A stretch of 64,000 nt of DNA from G965276675 sp965276675 (GCA_965276675.1 OZ255624.1:4650001-4714000), one strand, 5' to 3'. Shown: positions 51,086-60,368, numbered from the stretch's first letter. Numbers and translations: made by a program. Notes: generated from the sequence alone by a model not told the origin.

Positions 51086-52690
51086 TCAGGCCGCGTCCGC
51101 TTCCGTCTTCGCGGCATTGGTTGCCGCTGAATTCCCCAGCGCCGTGTGGATCAACGCGATCGTCTCTGGTATGCCATAGAGGGTGACGAAGCCGCCGAAC
51201 CGTGGTCCCTCCTGTTGCCCAAGCAGGACCTGATACAAGGCCGAGAACCAGCTTCTCAGGTCCGGGAATGGGTGGCGCTTGCCGACCTCGAAGACGGCGT
51301 TCTGGATTGTCTCAGCCGAGTTGTCCGGCAGCGCGGCAAGGCTCTCGGCCAGATCGTTCAGCGCCGCGCGCTCCGTTGCGTTCGGGTCACGGTAGCGTTT
51401 CTCCGGGCGGACGAAGTCGCGGTAATAGGCGACTGCATAATCCGCAAGACGAGCCAGCAGCGGCTCCGTACGCGGGTCGGCACCCGGGACGTACCGCTTG
51501 ATGAAGCCCCAAAGGATCTCTGGATGCTCGGCGTTCACGACGCTGGCCAGGTTGAGCAGCATAGCAAAAGAGATTGGGCTACCGGCATGATTCGGCCGGT
51601 GCCCCGCGTTGATGTGCCAGGCCGGATTTGCCGGGTCGGGTTGGGTCCGCAGCTTCTCAAGGTTGCCGATATACTCATCCACCGCACGGGGAATAACGTC
51701 GAAGTACAAGCGTTTCGCCCGTTGTGGCTGATTGTACATGAACTGAGCCAGCGACTCGTTCGGCGCATAGGTCAGCCAATCCTGCACGGATAGACCGTTA
51801 CCTCGGGACTTGCTGATCTTCTGGCCGTCCTGATCCAGGAACAGCTCGTAGGTCATGCCCTCTGGGGGCGATGAGCCCAAGATGCGGCAGATGCGCCCTG
51901 ACAGCCGGACGGAGTCGATCAGGTCCTTGCCGGACATTTCGTAGTCCACCGAAAGCGCATACCAACGCATTGCCCAATCGGCCTTCCACTGCAGCTTGCA
52001 GGCGCCTCCTCGGACAGAGGTCTGGAAGTGATCACCTGTCGCAGGGTCAGTCCATGCCACCAGCCCACCGAGCGGGTCGATCTGATCCATGGGCACCTGC
52101 ATCACGACGCCGGAATGCGGGTGGATTGGCAGGATAGGCGAATAGGTAGCACGCCGGTCCGGTCCCAGCGTAGGCAGGATCACCGCCATCACCGGCTCGT
52201 AGCATTGCAGTATGCGCAGCAGAGCGTCGTCGAAACGGCCGGACCGGTAATAGTCCGTCGACGAGGCAAATTCGTAATCGAAACCGAACGAGTCAAGGAA
52301 CCCCTTCAGGCGGGCGTTGTTGTGGGCGCCAAAGCTCTCATGCGTGCCAAATGGGTCCGGGATCTGAGTGAGCGGCTTGCCGATGTACGCGGCCAAGAGC
52401 GCGCGGTTGGGAACGTTGTCCGGCACCTTGCGCAGCCCATCCATGTCGTCGCTAAATGCGAGCAGTCGGGACGGCAGGCCGGTAAGCTGGGTGAACGCGT
52501 TGCGCACCCAGGTGGTGCGAGCCACCTCACCAAATGTCCCGATATGTGGCAGACCGGAGGGTCCATAGCCGGTTTCGAACAAAGCGCTTTGTTTGCCGGA
52601 TGCGGCGACGCGCTGAGCAACCTTGCGCGCTTCCTCGAACGGCCACGCCTTCGGAAGGTCAGCCAGCGGACTGCAAACGGGCTTGGACAT
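51086..52690 (-). CDS. lysS: Lysyl-tRNA synthetase, class I
   Basis: 534 aa class I LysRS, the archaeal-type enzyme also found in many alphaproteobacteria. HIGH-type motif SGLPHIGTFGE (49-52 HIGT) and KMSKS-type KISKS (291-295) are present; YEMSGKDLIDSVRLSGRICR and GMTYELFLDQDGQKISKSRG are family signatures. It charges tRNA-Lys for protein synthesis. The MprF-like gene begins 3 bp downstream. ATG at 52690 is family-like (MSKPVCSPLADLPKAWPFEE). Confidence 0.95.
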   Translation of the reverse strand: MSKPVCSPLADLPKAWPFEEARKVAQRVAASGKQSALFETGYGPSGLPHIGTFGEVARTTWVRNAFTQLTGLPSRLLAFSDDMDGLRKVPDNVPNRALLAAYIGKPLTQIPDPFGTHESFGAHNNARLKGFLDSFGFDYEFASSTDYYRSGRFDDALLRILQCYEPVMAVILPTLGPDRRATYSPILPIHPHSGVVMQVPMDQIDPLGGLVAWTDPATGDHFQTSVRGGACKLQWKADWAMRWYALSVDYEMSGKDLIDSVRLSGRICRILGSSPPEGMTYELFLDQDGQKISKSRGNGLSVQDWLTYAPNESLAQFMYNQPQRAKRLYFDVIPRAVDEYIGNLEKLRTQPDPANPAWHINAGHRPNHAGSPISFAMLLNLASVVNAEHPEILWGFIKRYVPGADPRTEPLLARLADYAVAYYRDFVRPEKRYRDPNATERAALNDLAESLAALPDNSAETIQNAVFEVGKRHPFPDLRSWFSALYQVLLGQQEGPRFGGFVTLYGIPETIALIHTALGNSAATNAAKTEADAA

Positions 52691-52874
52691 GGGCGGAAGC
52701 TATGGATGGGGCTGCCCCAGGTCAATCGTAACCGTTGCTGCTTACGGGAATGGACAGAAATTCATCCCCGCAGGATCATGCACCAGCGCGGTTTGGCGGT
52801 CTTCACCAGCTCATTGCCCAGCGGATCGGGCAGAGGTGGCCATTCGATGTTGTCCACCACTTCTGAAAACGGGA

Positions 52875-53051
52875 AGCCACTACAGCTCGGTCACGTTCGG
52901 CCGGCGGTGTCGTGCAGCAGGCCTCACGCCATCCATGGGATCGGTTGGCAATGCCCACGAGAACGCGATGTGCGAAAGCTTGTTCTCGACGCTGGAATGC
53001 CAACTGCTTTCACGACGCCGCATAATAACGACACTCGCCGCCTCCGGTTGA
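52875..53051 (+). pseudogene. IS3-family transposase remnant (OrfB C-terminal part)
   Basis: 58 codons with stop reading SHYSSVTFGRRCRAAGLTPS, then MGSVGNAHENAMCESLFSTL and ECQLLSRRR: the DDE segment of IS3-type OrfB (GSVGDAYDNALCESFFATLE in active copies). Everything upstream and downstream of it is missing, so it is a dead fragment. It lies 21 bp after the stop of the molybdenum hydroxylase gene. The rest of 52691-53072 holds only the lysS upstream region; a minus-strand stretch near 52770-52860 (DNIEWPPLPDPLGNELVKTA) is not recognised. Confidence 0.75.
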
Positions 53052-53072
53052 TAAGACGAAACCTCCTTCGGT

Positions 53073-55460
53073 TTAACGAACAGCAGCAGCCCGGATCGCT
53101 TCCCAAACTCGTAGAGGGCTGGCAGGCATGTCGATGTGTTTAATGCCATAAACTGACAGTGCATCCACCAGCGCGTTCATGACTGCAGGAAGCGAACCGG
53201 CGCAGCCTGCTTCGCCACATCCCTTGACGCCAAGAAGGTTCGTCCTTGCAGGTACGGGATGAGAGGCGAAGTTGAACATTGGCGCGTCGTTGGCTCGGGG
53301 CAGAGCATAGTCCATATAGCTGCCAGTCATGGGCTGACCCCCTTCGTCATATACGACGTGTTCCAGGAACGCCTGACCTATGCCCTGAACGATACCCCCA
53401 TGCGCCTGCCCTTCAACCAGCATTGGATTAACGATTACGCCAAAATCGTTCACCATGTGATATCGCACGACCTCGGTAACGCCGGTCTCCGGATCCACTT
53501 CTACCTCGGCAATGTGGCATCCGTTTGGGTAGGCGAACGGAGGGCCTTCCGCGACGTGGGAAACCGAGAGGGATTGCGGCAGGTTGTCCGGCAGCACAAG
53601 TTCGCCAGAACGGATCTGGTCCGCCAACTCCATGATGCCAACCGCCCGATCAGTGCCGGTGATACGGAACTGGCCGCCGCCCTTGTTCTGGTTCGAAGCG
53701 ACGATCTCGAACTCGACGTCCGCCTCTGCCGCTTCAAGCGCATGCGCAGCAATTTTGCGTCCTGCCTCTAAAACCTTTTCGGCACCTTCGACAATTGCAG
53801 TTCCGCTGGCCATCAGCGACTTAGAACCGCCCGTCCCGCCGCCTGCCGATAGCTCATCGGAGTCACCCTGCAACAGGTTGATGCGATCGAATGGGATCCC
53901 GAGGCGGGAGGCAAGCACCTGGGCGAATGGTGATGCGTGCCCTTGGCCATAATCCAGCGTGCCGGTGATGATTGTCACGGAACCATCCGCCTCAAAGCGA
54001 ATGCCGCCCATCTCCGGCGAGGGTGGACCGGTTACCTCTAGATATTGGCCAATGCCGCGACCGCGCAGCCGTCCCCGCTCTGCACTATCCCTTTTGCGCG
54101 CGGCGAACCCGTCCCAATCCGCGGCGACAAGTGCTTTCTCCAGGATCGTTGGAAAGTCACCACTGTCATAGGTAGTCCCAGCCGGCGTCTTGTATGGGAT
54201 GGCATCCGGCCGAATGTGGTTGCGGCGCCGAATCTCGATGGGATCGATGCCCATTTCTCGGGCCGCGGTGTCCAGCAGTCTTTCGATATAATAGTTGCCT
54301 TCAGGCCGACCGGCCCCGCGATATGGGCCCACTGGGCTGGTATTGGTGAAGACCGCCTTGGCTGTTACCTCCTGAAGCGGCGTGGCATAGACACCGATGG
54401 TATTGCGAACGATATTGCCGGTTGGTTGGAGTACAGTACCGTTGGACAGATAAGCACCGATGTTGCCGTAGCCGGTGACCCGCAGCGCCAGGATCCGGCC
54501 CGAGGCGTCAAGCGCGATCTCCTGCGCCATGTCATGGTCACGGCCATGACTGTCAGACAGAAAGCTCTCGCCGCGTTCGTCCGTCCACTTCACCGGCCGC
54601 CCCAGGATGCGGGCAGCGTATAGAATTGCCGGATACTCAGGATAGCAAGACGCTTTCATGCCGAAGGAGCCGCCAACGTTGCCGGTGAGCACACGGATTT
54701 TTTCCACCGGCGCCTTCAACGGACCCATCAGCAGTTGGCGCATGTTGAACACGCCCTGGCAGCCAAGCCGCAAGGTCCAGCGCTCACTAGCTGGATCATA
54801 CTCTCCAATCGCCGAGCGGGGTTCCATGGGGCAGACAACGACGCGACTGTTGCGGATCTTGAGCCGCGTGATGTGCGCTGCTCGCGTAAAGGCCTCAGTC
54901 ACCGCCTCCGCGTTGCCGTGATGGAAGTCGAGAATGACGTTTGCCGCGGTGCTGTCATGAACCAGAGGCGCGCCGTCTGCGGCTGCGGCGGCGGCGTCGG
55001 TCACTGCGGGCAGCGTTTCGATGTCCACCAGAACGGCTTCGGCCGCATCCCTTGCCTGCTTGGCCGTTTCCGCAACCACCACTGCCACGGGATCGCCGAC
55101 AAAGCGCACCTTGTCGGTGGTCAAAATGGTCTGCGTCGGCTTCGGCATGTCGGAGCCGTCACGCATCTTGAAGGACATGCCCGAAGGCATATTGCCCAGC
55201 CCAGCTTCAATCAGGTCCTGTCCAGTCAGAATCGCCAACACACCGGGCAGCGACCTCGCAGCATCAATGTCTATCGACCGGATGAATCCATGTGCCGCGT
55301 TCGATCGCACCATTACCGCGTTCGCCTGGCCTGGGAGATTAAGGTCGTCGGAGTAGCGTCCCTCCCCCCGCAGCAGAACTGGATCTTCCTTCCGCGGCAC
55401 GGGTTGCCCCACCGCGTACCGCTCCTCGGCAAACCGCGTAAGGTCGACTTGTCCGTTCAT
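53073..55460 (-). CDS. Molybdenum hydroxylase large subunit (CoxL/XdhB-type)
   Basis: 795 aa xanthine dehydrogenase-family molybdopterin-binding subunit. VGQPVPRKEDPVLLRGEGRY starts the family; SPVGPYRGAGRPEGNYYIER is the active-site loop of the form II CoxL type (PYRGAGR, not the AYRCSFR of true CO dehydrogenase), and GVKGCGEAGCAGSLPA holds the catalytic Glu. So the substrate is probably not CO but an aldehyde or N-heterocycle. The FeS and FAD subunits that normally accompany it are absent here. Confidence 0.9.
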   Translation of the reverse strand: MNGQVDLTRFAEERYAVGQPVPRKEDPVLLRGEGRYSDDLNLPGQANAVMVRSNAAHGFIRSIDIDAARSLPGVLAILTGQDLIEAGLGNMPSGMSFKMRDGSDMPKPTQTILTTDKVRFVGDPVAVVVAETAKQARDAAEAVLVDIETLPAVTDAAAAAADGAPLVHDSTAANVILDFHHGNAEAVTEAFTRAAHITRLKIRNSRVVVCPMEPRSAIGEYDPASERWTLRLGCQGVFNMRQLLMGPLKAPVEKIRVLTGNVGGSFGMKASCYPEYPAILYAARILGRPVKWTDERGESFLSDSHGRDHDMAQEIALDASGRILALRVTGYGNIGAYLSNGTVLQPTGNIVRNTIGVYATPLQEVTAKAVFTNTSPVGPYRGAGRPEGNYYIERLLDTAAREMGIDPIEIRRRNHIRPDAIPYKTPAGTTYDSGDFPTILEKALVAADWDGFAARKRDSAERGRLRGRGIGQYLEVTGPPSPEMGGIRFEADGSVTIITGTLDYGQGHASPFAQVLASRLGIPFDRINLLQGDSDELSAGGGTGGSKSLMASGTAIVEGAEKVLEAGRKIAAHALEAAEADVEFEIVASNQNKGGGQFRITGTDRAVGIMELADQIRSGELVLPDNLPQSLSVSHVAEGPPFAYPNGCHIAEVEVDPETGVTEVVRYHMVNDFGVIVNPMLVEGQAHGGIVQGIGQAFLEHVVYDEGGQPMTGSYMDYALPRANDAPMFNFASHPVPARTNLLGVKGCGEAGCAGSLPAVMNALVDALSVYGIKHIDMPASPLRVWEAIRAAAVR

Positions 55461-55585
55461 TCATGTGTCCTTCAAGCCCTTGTGCTGTGCAACATGGCCT
55501 CGGACGGCTGGGTCGGCAAGCCAATCCCTGGCCGGTCAGGCGCAGAAATGGCAGGATGCCGACTCCAGGAGAAGGGAGCACCTTG

Positions 55586-55825
55586 ATGCCGACCTACGAG
55601 TATGAATGTGCTGACTGCGGCCCCTTTACCCAGATGCATCCGATGGCAGAGTTTGACCGGTCGCAACCTTGTCCAGATTGCGCCCAATCAGCACCGCGCC
55701 TTCTGACCGCACCTGCTCTTGGCGCCAGCGCACAGTCCTCGGAAAGCACCCCCTCATTGGCCAGGACGCATGCCGGCGGATGTGCCTGCTGCATGCCGCG
55801 CGGATTGTCAGCCGAAGCAGTCTAG
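55586..55825 (+). CDS. FmdB-family zinc ribbon protein
   Basis: 79 aa. MPTYEYECADCGPFTQMHPM and CPDCAQSAPRLLT form a CxxC/CxxC zinc ribbon typical of FmdB regulators, which accompany amidase genes. The Cys-rich tail GGCACCMPRG is an extra putative metal site. Ribosome site AGGAGAAGGGA is strong. It is divergent from the molybdenum hydroxylase gene (125 bp between the starts), which may be its context. Confidence 0.85.
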   Translation: MPTYEYECADCGPFTQMHPMAEFDRSQPCPDCAQSAPRLLTAPALGASAQSSESTPSLARTHAGGCACCMPRGLSAEAV

Positions 55826-56499
55826 CCGGCCATCCAGCCTCCCGGACGAGCAAACCGATCCACTGAGTCTGCCATTCAATCGCGACAACGGCGGCGACAG
55901 GCAGGCCCGTGGCCGCTCCAGGGGCTGTTTCAGCAGCAAGATCGTCGGTGTCTGGAGCGAGCACGCGAGGGAGGGGTTGGCCGACTTGGCATGCGATGCG
56001 GCGGAGTTCCGCTTAACCGCCAGGGCAATGGCCGCGACCCCTGTTCTGCCGTCGCGCAAGAACGCCAGCAACCACAGCCCTGCCCGGCCTATATCTACCG
56101 TCATCGCGACCTGATTGGGCGCTGCTGGTCGCGCTTGAAGAAGTGGCGGGCGATCGCTACCCGATATGATAAATCGCCACATCCTACGCGGCAGGCATTG
56201 CAATCGCCGCGACGCTCGACTGGCTTAAATCTTCACGCTGATCAGTATTCGAACGCGCACAGGCCCTGAACTTATTCATCCATATGTGCAGAATGCTACG
56301 CGTACGACTGAATATTTTGCGCGCGCATTAGGACAAGAGTCTTTGCCGCTTCGCTTATCCACACCACGCATTTGGTAAAATCGGCAGTGGACGCCGATTA
56401 ACCGTCCTGTCCCATTGTGATGCCTGAGACCCGCTGTTACCCCCCGGTCACTCGGCGCCGAGTTTTCTAGTTCTTTAGCACTAGCAATGGAGGACTTGA
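55826..56499. other. 674-bp gene-free region
   Basis: Between FmdB and the CBM60-like gene. Neither strand gives a recognised protein; a longer open frame on the minus strand lacks a ribosome site. 56270-56400 is AT-richer and probably holds the promoter. A small hairpin CTAGT-N8-ACTAG (56467-56484) lies right before the GGAGGA ribosome site of the next gene. Confidence 0.4.
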
Positions 56500-57765
56500 A
56501 TGTCCGGTTCGACGAGCAGCAATATTATTGGTTCTGGTTCAGACACGATTGTGCTGAAGATGGCAGAAGATCAAGCGCAAGGCGTGGATGCTAATTTTAC
56601 CGTCAATGTCGATGGTCAGCAAATTGGCGGACTGCAGACCGTTACCGCCTTACAATCCGCAGGGCAGACCGAAGCCTTCACCTTCGCCGGCAACTACGCG
56701 CCTGGATCGCATGTGGTAACCGTCACATTCGCCAACAACTTCCTGTATCCGGGCACCGGCGGCGATCGCAACGCCTATGTCGACGGCGTCACGTATGACG
56801 GACAGAGCGTATCCAATGCAACCACGGGCATCTATGAAACGCCTCTGTTTCCACCCAACTCTACCGCGGGAAACATCTACGGCAACGCTCAGTTCACGGT
56901 AAATGATACGACTTCAATACCAAATGGCGCGTCCTCCTCAACGACGACCCCAGCGCCCGTTTCCGTTGGGGGCGGCGCGGACACTTTAGCGCTGAACATG
57001 GCGGAGGATCCGTATCAGGGGGATGCACAGTTCACCGTATCCGTCGACGGCCAGCAGGTCGGCGGAACGTTGACCACCACGGCGATCGTCGACCAGGGTC
57101 AATCGCAGGAGTTCGACATCCACGGCAACTTTGGCGGTGGCAGCCACACCGTAACAGTCAACTTCCTCAACGACTACATTGGCGGATATTATCCCGCAGG
57201 AACACCGGGACTGCCACCTGGCGGCCCTTGGGCAATCGATACCGAGGATCGCAACCTCTACGTCATGGGCGCTAGCCTTGACGGGGGCACCCCGGCCTCC
57301 GGCGCTCCTTGGGAGGAATCCGGTGATGGTCCGCATGACTTCTATGTGACCGCGGGCGCTAACCCATCGGCGACAGATGCGACATCCGGATTGTTTGGTA
57401 GTAACGGGGGGGCGACGGCTGGCAGCAGCCAGACGTCTGACGGTAGCAATGTCGCGATCACTCCAGGCAGTCTATCCGCCGGAACGTCCTCAAGCAGCAC
57501 GTCAAGCGGGATGAGTTTCGTCGCCTCTCCTACGACTTCACCGGCGCCGACACCCACACCCACACCCACCGCAACTAACACGACAGTGACCACGGGGGCG
57601 CCAACCGTTGCGTCAACCACAAGCGGAACGGCACAGACCACCCAGGACTTTTCGGTGCCGACTACCCCGACGCCGACCCCAACGCCGACCAGCACGGGAA
57701 GCAGTTCATCAAGTACCTCGACTACTTATCACGTCGCCCATCCAGCCCACCACCACCACGCCTGA
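56500..57765 (+). CDS. Duplicated CBM60-like carbohydrate-binding protein
   Basis: 421 aa. Two copies of a beta-sandwich module like CBM60 (calcium-dependent, xylan-binding): SGSDTIVLKMAEDQAQG (about 11-108) and GGADTLALNMAEDPYQG (about 157-262), each followed by FTVSVDGQQVGG-type and GSHTVTVNFLNDY-type strands. The remainder is Ser/Thr/Gly- and TP-rich low complexity (PTPTPTPTATNTT) ending HPAHHHHA. No signal peptide and no catalytic domain, so it may be a surface or exported adhesin. GGAGGA precedes the ATG. Confidence 0.8.
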   Translation: MSGSTSSNIIGSGSDTIVLKMAEDQAQGVDANFTVNVDGQQIGGLQTVTALQSAGQTEAFTFAGNYAPGSHVVTVTFANNFLYPGTGGDRNAYVDGVTYDGQSVSNATTGIYETPLFPPNSTAGNIYGNAQFTVNDTTSIPNGASSSTTTPAPVSVGGGADTLALNMAEDPYQGDAQFTVSVDGQQVGGTLTTTAIVDQGQSQEFDIHGNFGGGSHTVTVNFLNDYIGGYYPAGTPGLPPGGPWAIDTEDRNLYVMGASLDGGTPASGAPWEESGDGPHDFYVTAGANPSATDATSGLFGSNGGATAGSSQTSDGSNVAITPGSLSAGTSSSSTSSGMSFVASPTTSPAPTPTPTPTATNTTVTTGAPTVASTTSGTAQTTQDFSVPTTPTPTPTPTSTGSSSSSTSTTYHVAHPAHHHHA

Positions 57766-57823
57766 CGGCTTGGAAAAGATGCCAGTCGGCCGAACCGTCG
57801 CTGGCGTCTTTTCCATACACATG

Positions 57824-58441
57824 TCATGCGGCAGCACGTAGGCGCAGCACTGCCTCCCTGATCAGCGGCATCCTGTCATTGCCAAAGTACATGTCACGAC
57901 CGCCGACGAATATCGTGGGTGAGCCGAAGGCGCCCCGGTCAATCGCCTCTTGTGTATTTGCCCGCAGTGCATCCTTCACCGACTGGTGCTCTATCGCTGC
58001 GAACAGCCGGTCTGGGTCGATCTTGAGGCCAAGGCAAATCTCGCTCAGCACCGACAGGAGTGAAATGTCCTTGTCATCCGTCCAGTAAGACCTGAACACC
58101 GCGCGCGCAAATAACACCATGTCAGTCTCGGACTGCAGCACGACGCATGCACGCATTGCCTTCACACTATTTACTGGGAAGACTGATGGTCGGTAGTGGA
58201 TTGGTAAACCCAGATGTCGGGCCCAGTCCTGCTGATCCTTCTTGCTGTAAGCCGCTTTTGCCGGTACCGGAGTGTCGCGCGAATTGTAGACAGTGGGATT
58301 AACCGCGTTGAACACGCCACCTACCAAAAACGGCCGCCAGGCAATGCGAACGGCGATATCGTCCTGCAACCGCAGCAGAGACTCGAACGCAAAGTAGCTC
58401 CATGGGCTGGAGCAGTCAAAGAAACATTCCAGTTCCATCAT
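57824..58441 (-). CDS. 2-hydroxychromene-2-carboxylate isomerase-like protein (DsbA fold)
   Basis: 205 aa kappa-class GST/DsbA-fold enzyme. FFDCSSPWSYFAFESLLRLQ has the SPWSY motif in place of a CxxC, the active-site Ser that binds glutathione; FGSPTIFVGGRDMYFGND is the cis-Pro loop and family tail. HCCA isomerase acts in naphthalene degradation; the actual substrate here is unknown. Lies 31 bp downstream of the glutathione transferase on the same strand. Confidence 0.88.
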   Translation of the reverse strand: MMELECFFDCSSPWSYFAFESLLRLQDDIAVRIAWRPFLVGGVFNAVNPTVYNSRDTPVPAKAAYSKKDQQDWARHLGLPIHYRPSVFPVNSVKAMRACVVLQSETDMVLFARAVFRSYWTDDKDISLLSVLSEICLGLKIDPDRLFAAIEHQSVKDALRANTQEAIDRGAFGSPTIFVGGRDMYFGNDRMPLIREAVLRLRAAA

Positions 58442-58472
58442 AACGAGGATCCCAGCTAAACTGACGGCCCAG

Positions 58473-59198
58473 CTAAACTGACGGCACTGGCCGAGCCCGC
58501 TGATTATACATGATCTTGCTGCGTCTCTCCTGCTCCTCCGGCGTCAACTTCGTCACGTCTTCTGACAGGTCCGCGCCGGCCGCCATACCACGTTGCACGC
58601 CGGGGCGAGCTGCAAGCTCATCTTGCCAGCGCCGCACGCATTTGAAGTCCTCAATATCCTGCCCCTGAGCTTTCCAATTCACCGTCCACGGATAGGAAAT
58701 CATGTCGGCGATCGTGTATTCATCTCCGGCAAGGTATTTGCTGTGATATAAGCGGTTGTTCAGCACGCCATATAGCCGATTGGCTTCATCGGTGAAGCGG
58801 CGGACGGCGTAGGACTGATCACCTTGTTTGTCTCCCAGCCGACGGAAATGCCCGCACTCGCCCAGCTTCGGTCCCTGGTTGGCCATCTGCCATATCACCC
58901 ACTGCATAACGGCAAATCGGGTGCGCAAATCCTGCGGATAGAACCTTCCAACCTTTTCCGCCAAGTAAAGCATAATCGCGCCCGACTCAAAGATCGCGAT
59001 CGGCTCCCCCCCGCCTGCCGGCGCCGTGTCCACGGCCACGGGCATGCGGTGGTTAGGGTTCATTGCAAGGAACGTTGCCGAAAACTGATCGCCCCGACCG
59101 ATGTTGACCGGCATGATCTTATAAGGAATGCCCGTCTCCTCTAGCAGAATCGTAACCTTCTTGCCGTTCGGCGTTGGCCAATAGTACAGTTCGATCAT
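58473..59198 (-). CDS. Glutathione S-transferase family protein (YfcG-like)
   Basis: 241 aa. MIELYYWPTPNGKKVTILLE is the thioredoxin-fold start of YfcG/Ure2-type disulfide reductases, with Thr/Asn at the glutathione site; FESGAIMLYLAEKVGRFYPQ is the G-site Glu-Ser; GDEYTIADMISYPW is the C-terminal domain. ATG at 59198 has AGGAACC upstream; a longer open frame is not family-like. Next to the isomerase, likely one operon for glutathione-dependent detoxification. Confidence 0.92.
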   Translation of the reverse strand: MIELYYWPTPNGKKVTILLEETGIPYKIMPVNIGRGDQFSATFLAMNPNHRMPVAVDTAPAGGGEPIAIFESGAIMLYLAEKVGRFYPQDLRTRFAVMQWVIWQMANQGPKLGECGHFRRLGDKQGDQSYAVRRFTDEANRLYGVLNNRLYHSKYLAGDEYTIADMISYPWTVNWKAQGQDIEDFKCVRRWQDELAARPGVQRGMAAGADLSEDVTKLTPEEQERRSKIMYNQRARPVPSV

Positions 59199-59343
59199 GG
59201 TTCCTGGTTCCTCAGAGCCTGATTGACCTGGACCGTAGACCAAAGCCCACGGTGAGCCAATGATGCCGCCACTGGCAGCGGTTGACGGAGCTGTGCCCGT
59301 TCGGCCCTGATGTCCGCATCGCAGCGCGAAGGATTGCTTAACC

Positions 59344-60057
59344 TTGGCTTCAGACATTGTGCTCGTGCACAGTTCGGACCTGCATGTCGATGATGACCCC
59401 AATCAGACGGCCTATGGCGCGGACGGCACCACTGGCCTGCGGGCGGTGCTGAACACTGCAAAAACCTGCAGTGTCGACTACATTCTGCTGGTTGGCGATA
59501 TTTTTGACAGCAACCGTCAGTCCGCTGGCTTGATAGATCAATGTGTCAAGCTGCTGCGCGAGGTTGCCTGTCCCGTCGTTATCCTGCCCGGGAACCATGA
59601 TCCGGCTACTCCTGACTCGGTCTGGCTGCGAGGCGGCCTAAACAGGCTGGCCCACGTTCATATCATTGGCGTGACGGACGGCATGACAGTCAGCTTCCCC
59701 GCTCATGATCTAGAAATTTGGGGCCATGCACATGCGGATTACGAGAACATGGTCCCACTGCGTACACCGTGTCCCCGAGCCGCTCGCTGGGTCATCGCCG
59801 TTGCACACGGCCACTATGAGGATGACGGCGTGCCGCCGCTGCGTCCCTCCTGGCTAATCAGCAACGCTGAAATTGAGGCCACCAGAGCTGACTATCTGGC
59901 GCTAGGTCACTGGAACCGTGCCGCCGCGGTCGGCCGCGGGACCACTGTGCCAGCCTACTATTCGGGATCCCCGGACCTGGCACGAACAGTGAACCTAGTT
60001 CGCCTATGCCCAGACGGTCTTGTCAAGGTCGTCCGCCACCCGATCACCTGGGAATAG
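59344..60057 (+). CDS. Metallophosphoesterase (SbcD/Mre11-like)
   Basis: 237 aa. Binuclear metal phosphoesterase motifs in order: SSDLHVD, LLVGDIFDS, LPGNHDP, AHGHYE and LGHWNRA. The closest look is to the SbcD/Mre11 nuclease domain, but the capping domain is absent, so substrate (DNA or a small phosphodiester) is not known. TTG start chosen because MASDIVLVHSSD matches the family; the upstream ribosome site is poor. Confidence 0.85.
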   Translation: MASDIVLVHSSDLHVDDDPNQTAYGADGTTGLRAVLNTAKTCSVDYILLVGDIFDSNRQSAGLIDQCVKLLREVACPVVILPGNHDPATPDSVWLRGGLNRLAHVHIIGVTDGMTVSFPAHDLEIWGHAHADYENMVPLRTPCPRAARWVIAVAHGHYEDDGVPPLRPSWLISNAEIEATRADYLALGHWNRAAAVGRGTTVPAYYSGSPDLARTVNLVRLCPDGLVKVVRHPITWE

Positions 60058-60072
60058 ATACGACGTTCATCT

Positions 60073-60320
60073 ATGACCCAGAATGACCCAGGTCCTAATG
60101 CGCCGAAAGCTCGATTATCCGATTTATGCTGGGTTGAACGCGACGGGGCAATAGTGACGCGACAGCCGTCTTGAGCCGGCAAGGCTTGCCAGAACTGAAA
60201 GATGCGATCAGGCGAAGGAGTGAGGATGATGCAGAGCTAACGGCTGAAAGCTTCAATCTGCCTTCCGCCATAGCAATGCTGGGCCATGCAACACAGGAGA
60301 AGCCATTAACCGACAGGTAA
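60073..60320 (+). CDS. Two tiny overlapping reading frames (possibly one frameshifted gene)
   Basis: Frame 1, ATG at 60073 to TGA at 60174 (33 aa: MTQNDPGPNAPKARLSDLCW and on). Frame 2, TTG at 60171 to TAA at 60320 (49 aa: LPELKDAIRRRSEDDAELTA, ESFNLPSAIAMLGHATQEKP). They overlap in TTGA, as coupled genes do. The second has a convincing protein-like composition. They could be two small proteins or one gene with a frameshift. They fill most of the 311 bp before fliF. No family recognised. Confidence 0.35.
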
Positions 60321-60368
60321 GCTTTACCCGCTAATTTTAAGGCTGGCGTTTGGAAACGGGCACGCGGG

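Noticed and set aside
57540..57720. CRISPR-like repeated ACACCC/CCGACG units
   Set aside because: These are short codon repeats encoding a Thr-Pro-rich tail, with no spacers; no CRISPR array was found in the window.
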